From: Streptomyces sp. NBC_00659
GTDB lineage: Bacteria; Actinomycetota; Actinomycetes; Streptomycetales; Streptomycetaceae
Direction of reading: 5' to 3'
Assembly: GCF_036226925.1 (NCBI RefSeq)
Contig: NZ_CP109031.1
Coordinates: 3,224,001-3,288,000, forward strand
DNA: 64,000 nt
Shown here: in pieces, positions 60,331 to 64,000 of the stretch
How the letters are laid out: each line of letters starts with the position of its first letter
Numbering within the stretch: position 1 is the stretch's first letter
Translations under genes and position numbers: made by a program
Notes under the pieces: generated by a model
The model's input: only the letters and a program-made list of their open reading frames with translations
Told to the model about the DNA's origin: nothing
Databases searched by the model: none

Positions 60331-60488
60331 GACGCGGGAAGACTAGGGTCACCGCCGGTAACGTTCCTAGGCGCAGTTGTGAAGATGTTGTGCGGAATCC
60401 AGTATTCCGGTCCGTCGGACACCGACACCACCGAACATTCCCCGCCATCCTGCGCCCATCGCATCGAAACCGTTATGTGCGCGACCCA

Positions 60489-60555
60489 TTGACACCCCCC
60501 GGGCCGCGTCCTTACTGTCACGCCAGCATTTCGAACGTGTGACGAAATTTCGAAC
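60489..60555 (+). promoter_or_regulatory. Promoter and TTTCGAAC operator of the dehydratase operon
   Basis: TTGACA (60489-60494), 18-base spacer, TACTGT (60513-60518). Over and after the likely start site are two ATTTCGAAC copies (60528 and 60547), 19 bases apart, the second inside the perfect palindrome CGAAATTTCG. A related ATATCGAAC is at 62838 before the TIM-barrel gene. Confidence 0.7.
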
Positions 60556-60583
60556 AGAGCTGAAAGCACAGGGGGCATCTGCC

Positions 60584-61741
60584 GTGCGCATCACGGGAAT
60601 CACCACACACGTGGTCGGGACACCCTGGAGGAACCTGACCTACGTCCAGGTGCACACCGACGAGGGCATCACCGGCGTCGGCGAGACCCGCATGCTGGGC
60701 CACACCGACGCGCTGCTCGGTTACCTGCACGAGGCACAGGCCAACCATATTCTCGGGTCCGACCCGTTCGCCGTCGAGGACCTGGTCCGCCGGATGAAGT
60801 ACGGCGACTACGGGCGCGCCGGCGAGATCGTGATGTCCGGCATCGCGGTCATCGAGATGGCCTGCTGGGACATCAAGGGCAAGGCGCTCGGGGTGCCGGT
60901 CTGGCAGCTCCTCGGCGGCAAGGTCACCGACAGGGTCAAGGCGTACGCCAACGGCTGGTACACCACCGAACGCACCCCGGAGGCCTATCACAAGGCCGCC
61001 CAGGAGGTCGTCGCGCGGGGCTACAAGGCCCTCAAGATCGACCCCTTCGGCACCGGGCACTTCGAGCTCGACCACGAGGCCACGCTGTACTCGGTGTCGC
61101 TCATCGAGGCCGTGCGCGACGCGATCGGGCCCGAGACCGAGCTGATGCTGGAGATGCACGGCCGCTTCTCGCCGGCCACCGCCGTCCGGCTGGCCCGCGA
61201 GCTCGCGCCCTTCAAGCCCGCGTGGCTGGAGGAGCCGGTGCCGCCGGAGAACCTCAAGGCGCTGGAGAAGGTGGCCGCCAAGGTCGACATGCCCCTCGCC
61301 ACGGGCGAACGGATCCACGACCGCATCGAGTTCCGCGAGCTCTTCGAGAGCCAGGCGGTCGACATCATCCAGCCCGACGTCGGCCACATCGGCGGCATCT
61401 GGGAGACCCGCAAGCTCGCCGCCACCGCCGAGGCGCACTACGTCCTGGTCGCGCCGCACAACGTCGGCGGCCCGGTCCTGACCGCCGCCTCCCTCCAGGT
61501 CGGCTTCACATCGCCGAACTTCAAGATCCTGGAGCACTTCAACGACTTCGCCGACGCGGAGATCAAGAAGGTCGTCAAGGGCGCCCCGCAGGTCGTGGAC
61601 GGCTACTTCGAGCTGTCCCACGAGCCGGGGCTCGGCGTCGAGCTGGACGTCGACGCGGCGGCCGAGTTCCCCCAGCAGCAGGCCCGGTTCGACCTGTGGG
61701 CCGACGGCTGGGAGCAGCGCAAGCCCAAGGGGGCGAAGTGA
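60584..61741 (+). CDS. Enolase-superfamily sugar-acid dehydratase (galactonate/mannonate-like)
   Basis: 385 residues from GTG 60584, with GGGGG upstream; an in-frame ATG at 60539 has no family likeness before VRITGITTHVV. Mandelate-racemase/muconate-lactonising fold: KALKIDPFG (catalytic Lys region), LMLEMHGRFSPATA (metal ligand and HGR), PAWLEEPVPPENL (Glu ligand), PLATGERIHDR (Glu ligand), QPDVGHIGGI and VAPHNVGGPV (acid/base His). The closest pattern I know is D-galactonate dehydratase. It would dehydrate a sugar acid to a 2-keto-3-deoxy acid. First gene of a carbohydrate-acid operon. Confidence 0.9.
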   Translation: MRITGITTHVVGTPWRNLTYVQVHTDEGITGVGETRMLGHTDALLGYLHEAQANHILGSDPFAVEDLVRRMKYGDYGRAGEIVMSGIAVIEMACWDIKGKALGVPVWQLLGGKVTDRVKAYANGWYTTERTPEAYHKAAQEVVARGYKALKIDPFGTGHFELDHEATLYSVSLIEAVRDAIGPETELMLEMHGRFSPATAVRLARELAPFKPAWLEEPVPPENLKALEKVAAKVDMPLATGERIHDRIEFRELFESQAVDIIQPDVGHIGGIWETRKLAATAEAHYVLVAPHNVGGPVLTAASLQVGFTSPNFKILEHFNDFADAEIKKVVKGAPQVVDGYFELSHEPGLGVELDVDAAAEFPQQQARFDLWADGWEQRKPKGAK

Positions 61742-62742
61742 GCACCGCGGTCGTCGTCGAGGGCCCGGGCGAGCACCGTCTGGCCCCGCACGAGCCGGTC
61801 CCGCCGTCGGCGGGCGAGGCGCTCGTGCGGGTGCACGCGGTCGGCATCTGCGGCAGCGACCGCGAGGTCTACCAGGGCAACCGGCCCGAGGGGTACGTCC
61901 GCTACCCCCTGACCCCGGGCCACGAGTGGTCCGGGACCGTCGAGAAGGTCGGCGCCGGTGTCCCGGCGACGCTGGTCGGCCGCAAGGTCGTCGGCGAGGG
62001 CTTCCGCAACTGCCAGGTCTGCGACCGTTGCCACGCGGGCGAGACAACGTTGTGCACGGCCGGGTACGAGGAGACGGGTTTCACCGTCCCCGGTGCCATG
62101 GCGGGCACGCTGACGCTGCCGGCCCGGCTGCTGCACGTGCTGCCCGACGACGCCGATCTGACGGCCGCCGCCCTGCTGGAGCCGGCCGCCTGCATCGCGG
62201 CCGCCGCGCTCAAGGCGAACGCCCGGCCCGGCGAGCGCGTGGCCGTGGTGGGCACCGGGACGCTCGGGATGTTCGCCGTGCAGTTCCTGAAGGCGGGTTC
62301 CCCGGCCGAGCTGCTCGTGGTGGGCACCCGCCCCGACCGGGCCGCACTGTCGAGGGAGTTCGGCGCCACCGAGTTCCGTACCAGGGAGCAGCAGCTCCCC
62401 GACGACTTCGACGTCGTCATCGAGACCGCCGGGTCCGCGTCCGCCGCGCGCACCGCCGCCTCCCTGCTGCGGCGCGGCGGGCGCCTGGTCCTCACGGGGA
62501 TCCCGGCGCCGGGTGCCGAGGGTCTCGACCCGACCGATCTCGTCGTACGGCAGCTGGAGGTGCACACCGTGTTCGGGGCGCCGCCGGAGGCCTGGGCGCA
62601 CACGGTGCGGGTCTTCGGGGCGGGGCTGCTGAACCCGTCGCCGCTGGTGACGCACGAGCTGCCGCTCGCCGCGTTCCCGGAGGCCATCGACCTGGTGGGT
62701 TCCGGTGATCCCAAGGTCGGCAAGGTCCTGCTGAGGCCGTGA
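61738..62742 (+). CDS. Zinc-dependent medium-chain dehydrogenase
   Basis: 334 residues from GTG 61738, which overlaps the previous stop by four bases (GTGA). Zinc site: AVGICGSDREVY (Cys), GHEWSG (His, Glu) and the structural zinc loop NCQVCDRCHAGETTLC. Cofactor site VAVVGTGTLGMFAVQF. Typical sorbitol/threonine-dehydrogenase type, oxidising a sugar alcohol or acid with NAD(P). Coupled to the dehydratase, so it likely supplies or processes the same sugar acid. Confidence 0.92.
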   Translation: MSTAVVVEGPGEHRLAPHEPVPPSAGEALVRVHAVGICGSDREVYQGNRPEGYVRYPLTPGHEWSGTVEKVGAGVPATLVGRKVVGEGFRNCQVCDRCHAGETTLCTAGYEETGFTVPGAMAGTLTLPARLLHVLPDDADLTAAALLEPAACIAAAALKANARPGERVAVVGTGTLGMFAVQFLKAGSPAELLVVGTRPDRAALSREFGATEFRTREQQLPDDFDVVIETAGSASAARTAASLLRRGGRLVLTGIPAPGAEGLDPTDLVVRQLEVHTVFGAPPEAWAHTVRVFGAGLLNPSPLVTHELPLAAFPEAIDLVGSGDPKVGKVLLRP

Positions 62743-62753
62743 CCCTCCGAGCC

Positions 62754-62796
62754 GTGCGCCGGTACGGGGTTTCCTGACGGCCCCGTACCGGCGCAC
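62754..62796 (+). terminator. Hairpin after the Zn-dehydrogenase gene
   Basis: GTGCGCCGGTACGGGG pairs exactly with CCCCGTACCGGCGCAC, 12 bases past the stop. Confidence 0.88.
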
Positions 62797-62861
62797 ACCA
62801 AGCACCCGCGCGCCCAACGTCACGAACCATGCCCGAAATATCGAACGATGAAGGACAGCTT

Positions 62862-63830
62862 GTGACCGACGCCTCTCCCACGGCGCCCCGTCGCCCCGGC
62901 GAGCCGGCCCTGGCCGCACTCGGCCTGGGCGCGCCCGCCCTCTCCCCCGACGACGCCTCGCCGCACACCTTCCCCGGAGGCGGCCGCTGGCGCACCGAGG
63001 TCCCCTCCGTGGAGGGGCCCGAGGCGCTCGCCGTGGTCCTCAAGGAGGCCTCGCGGCTCGATGTGCCGATCCACCGGATCAGCCAGGGCAGCGGTGTCTG
63101 GATGCTGACCGACGCCGAGATCACCGAGATGGTCGAGGCCACCGGTGAACGCGACATCGAGCTCTGCCTGTTCACCGGTCCCCGCGGCAGCTGGGACATC
63201 GGCGCCTCGGTCCGCACCGACTCGCGCGGCGCCGGGCTGCGTGCCCGCGGCCACGACGCGGTGGCCGGCTGTGTCGAGGACGCCGTCCGGGCGACGGAGC
63301 TGGGCGTCAAATGCCTGCTCGTCGCCGACGAGGGCGTGCTGTGGACACTGCACCGGGCACGGGTCGCCGGGATCATCCCGGCCGACACCACCCTCAAGGT
63401 CTCGGCGCTGATCGGTCCGGTCAATCCGGCCTCGTACGCCGTGTACGAGAAGCTCGGCGGTGACTCGCTGAACGTGCCGAGCGATCTGACACTCGATCAC
63501 CTCACCGAGATCCGGCGGGTCTCCGCCGCCCCCATGGACATGTACATCGAGGCCCCCGACGATCTCGGCGGGTACATCCGGATGTACGAGGTCGCCGAGC
63601 TGATCCGGCGCGGCGCACCGCTGTATCTGAAGTTCGGGCTGTCCAAGACCCCCGGGATCTACCCGTACGGACACCATCTGCGGGACCTGACCCTGAGCAC
63701 GGCCCGGGAACGGGTGCGGCGCGGCCGGCTCGCCCTTGACCTGCTGTCACGGCACGGAGCGGGCGGCGACATGGCCCCGCTCGGCTCCCGCCTGCCCGGC
63801 ACGCTCACACGGTTCGACACTCCCTCATAA
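62862..63830 (+). CDS. TIM-barrel protein, possibly U32-peptidase-like
   Basis: 322 residues from GTG 62862, with GAAGGA upstream; an in-frame ATG at 62829 is less likely. The sequence shows repeated beta/alpha units with VSQ-type and polar loops: PIHRISQGSGVWMLTDAEIT, IELCLFTGPRGSWDIGASVR, LKVSALIGPVNPASYAVYEK, LNVPSDLTLDHLTEIRRVS and PMDMYIEAPDDLGGYIRMYE. The layout suggests a TIM barrel and loosely recalls U32 peptidases, but I do not see clear catalytic residues. It follows the dehydrogenase behind a terminator and shares a TCGAAC motif with the operon promoter, so it probably belongs to the same pathway. Confidence 0.7.
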   Translation: MTDASPTAPRRPGEPALAALGLGAPALSPDDASPHTFPGGGRWRTEVPSVEGPEALAVVLKEASRLDVPIHRISQGSGVWMLTDAEITEMVEATGERDIELCLFTGPRGSWDIGASVRTDSRGAGLRARGHDAVAGCVEDAVRATELGVKCLLVADEGVLWTLHRARVAGIIPADTTLKVSALIGPVNPASYAVYEKLGGDSLNVPSDLTLDHLTEIRRVSAAPMDMYIEAPDDLGGYIRMYEVAELIRRGAPLYLKFGLSKTPGIYPYGHHLRDLTLSTARERVRRGRLALDLLSRHGAGGDMAPLGSRLPGTLTRFDTPS

Positions 63831-63971
63831 CGTTCGGACAAACCCCCTTCACAGAAGACGACACAGTCGCGCACAATCCAACACACCTTCTCGGCCTTCC
63901 TCTCTCAAAGCTCCCGGAGCTTCCGAGCTCCGCGAGACCGAGTCCGGTCCAAGACATCAAGGATGATGATC

Positions 63972-64000
63972 ATGCGTAACCGCAGAGCCGCCCTCACCGC
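63972..64000 (+). CDS. Start of a gene cut by the window edge, possible secreted protein
   Basis: ATG 63972 with AAGGA nine bases upstream; alternatives at 63963 and 63966. Only MRNRRAALT and part of the next codon are visible. A short basic start followed by Ala/Leu looks like the beginning of a signal peptide, as in substrate-binding proteins of sugar ABC transporters, which would fit the operon; this cannot be confirmed here. Confidence 0.45.

Overview
This window reads as Streptomyces (or very close actinomycete) chromosome. It has high GC with strong third-position bias, frequent GTG starts, GGAGG-type ribosome sites, and a fasR-fabD-fabH-acpP-fabF block, an aceE-type pyruvate dehydrogenase, DUF3052 and DUF3145 genes and an SCO2400-family gene in an order I associate with the S. 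coelicolor core.

Region 1 (1-13194) is an eroded mobile island that ends at a tRNA-Val(TAC) gene on the minus strand. It carries a metal-linked cassette (CC-motif protein, MerR regulator, MerT/MerF-like membrane protein, YnfA, TauE/SafE permease), a questin-oxidase-like gene, a SpoIIE-type phosphatase, a FUSC-type membrane protein and several small genes. Between them lie relics: a tRNA-Pro 3' fragment, an istB fragment, two broken tyrosine integrases, a severed Nudix gene, a foreign gene tail, a shared ~90 bp repeat with GCTGTAC motifs, and a ~170 bp near-palindrome. Several integration and deletion events appear to be stacked here.

Region 2 (13.3-21.5 kb) holds cell-envelope genes: a DUF4097-type lipoprotein, a coiled-coil membrane protein, a secreted amidase-domain protein, a deacetylase-like secreted protein, a penicillin-binding protein whose transpeptidase motifs are all altered, and an FmdB-type zinc ribbon.

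Region 3 (22.0-31.1 kb) is a tellurium-resistance-type (Ter) stress cluster. A translationally coupled operon encodes a CitE/HpcH-like lyase, an 854-residue PRTase-TRSP-StiP-PELOTA fusion and a HAD phosphatase. It is divergent from a TerD protein with a repeat tail and is followed by a TerA-like protein, a TerC-like DUF475 membrane protein and two TerD paralogues. These look like a small-molecule biosynthetic arm joined to calcium-binding Ter proteins at the membrane.

Region 4 (31.2-46 kb) has peroxiredoxin AhpE, DUF3052, aceE, a potassium channel, a 14-TM MFS exporter with divergent TetR, an alpha/beta hydrolase, DUF4429-SHOCT, a MerR-aldo/keto reductase pair with a textbook 19-bp-spacer promoter, GNAT, a serine hydrolase and pirin.

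Region 5 (46-51.6 kb) is the type II fatty-acid synthase operon under a FasR/PucR-type activator, ending in a 27-bp perfect hairpin shared with convergent DUF3145.

Region 6 (51.9-64 kb) has a GDSL lipoprotein, aldose epimerase, GH3 beta-glucosidase with PA14, a MITE-like 220 bp element, EI24, an NADP-dependent reductase with divergent MarR, an SCO2400-family protein, and a carbohydrate-acid operon (enolase-superfamily dehydratase, Zn-dehydrogenase, TIM-barrel protein) leading into a probable transporter gene cut by the window edge.
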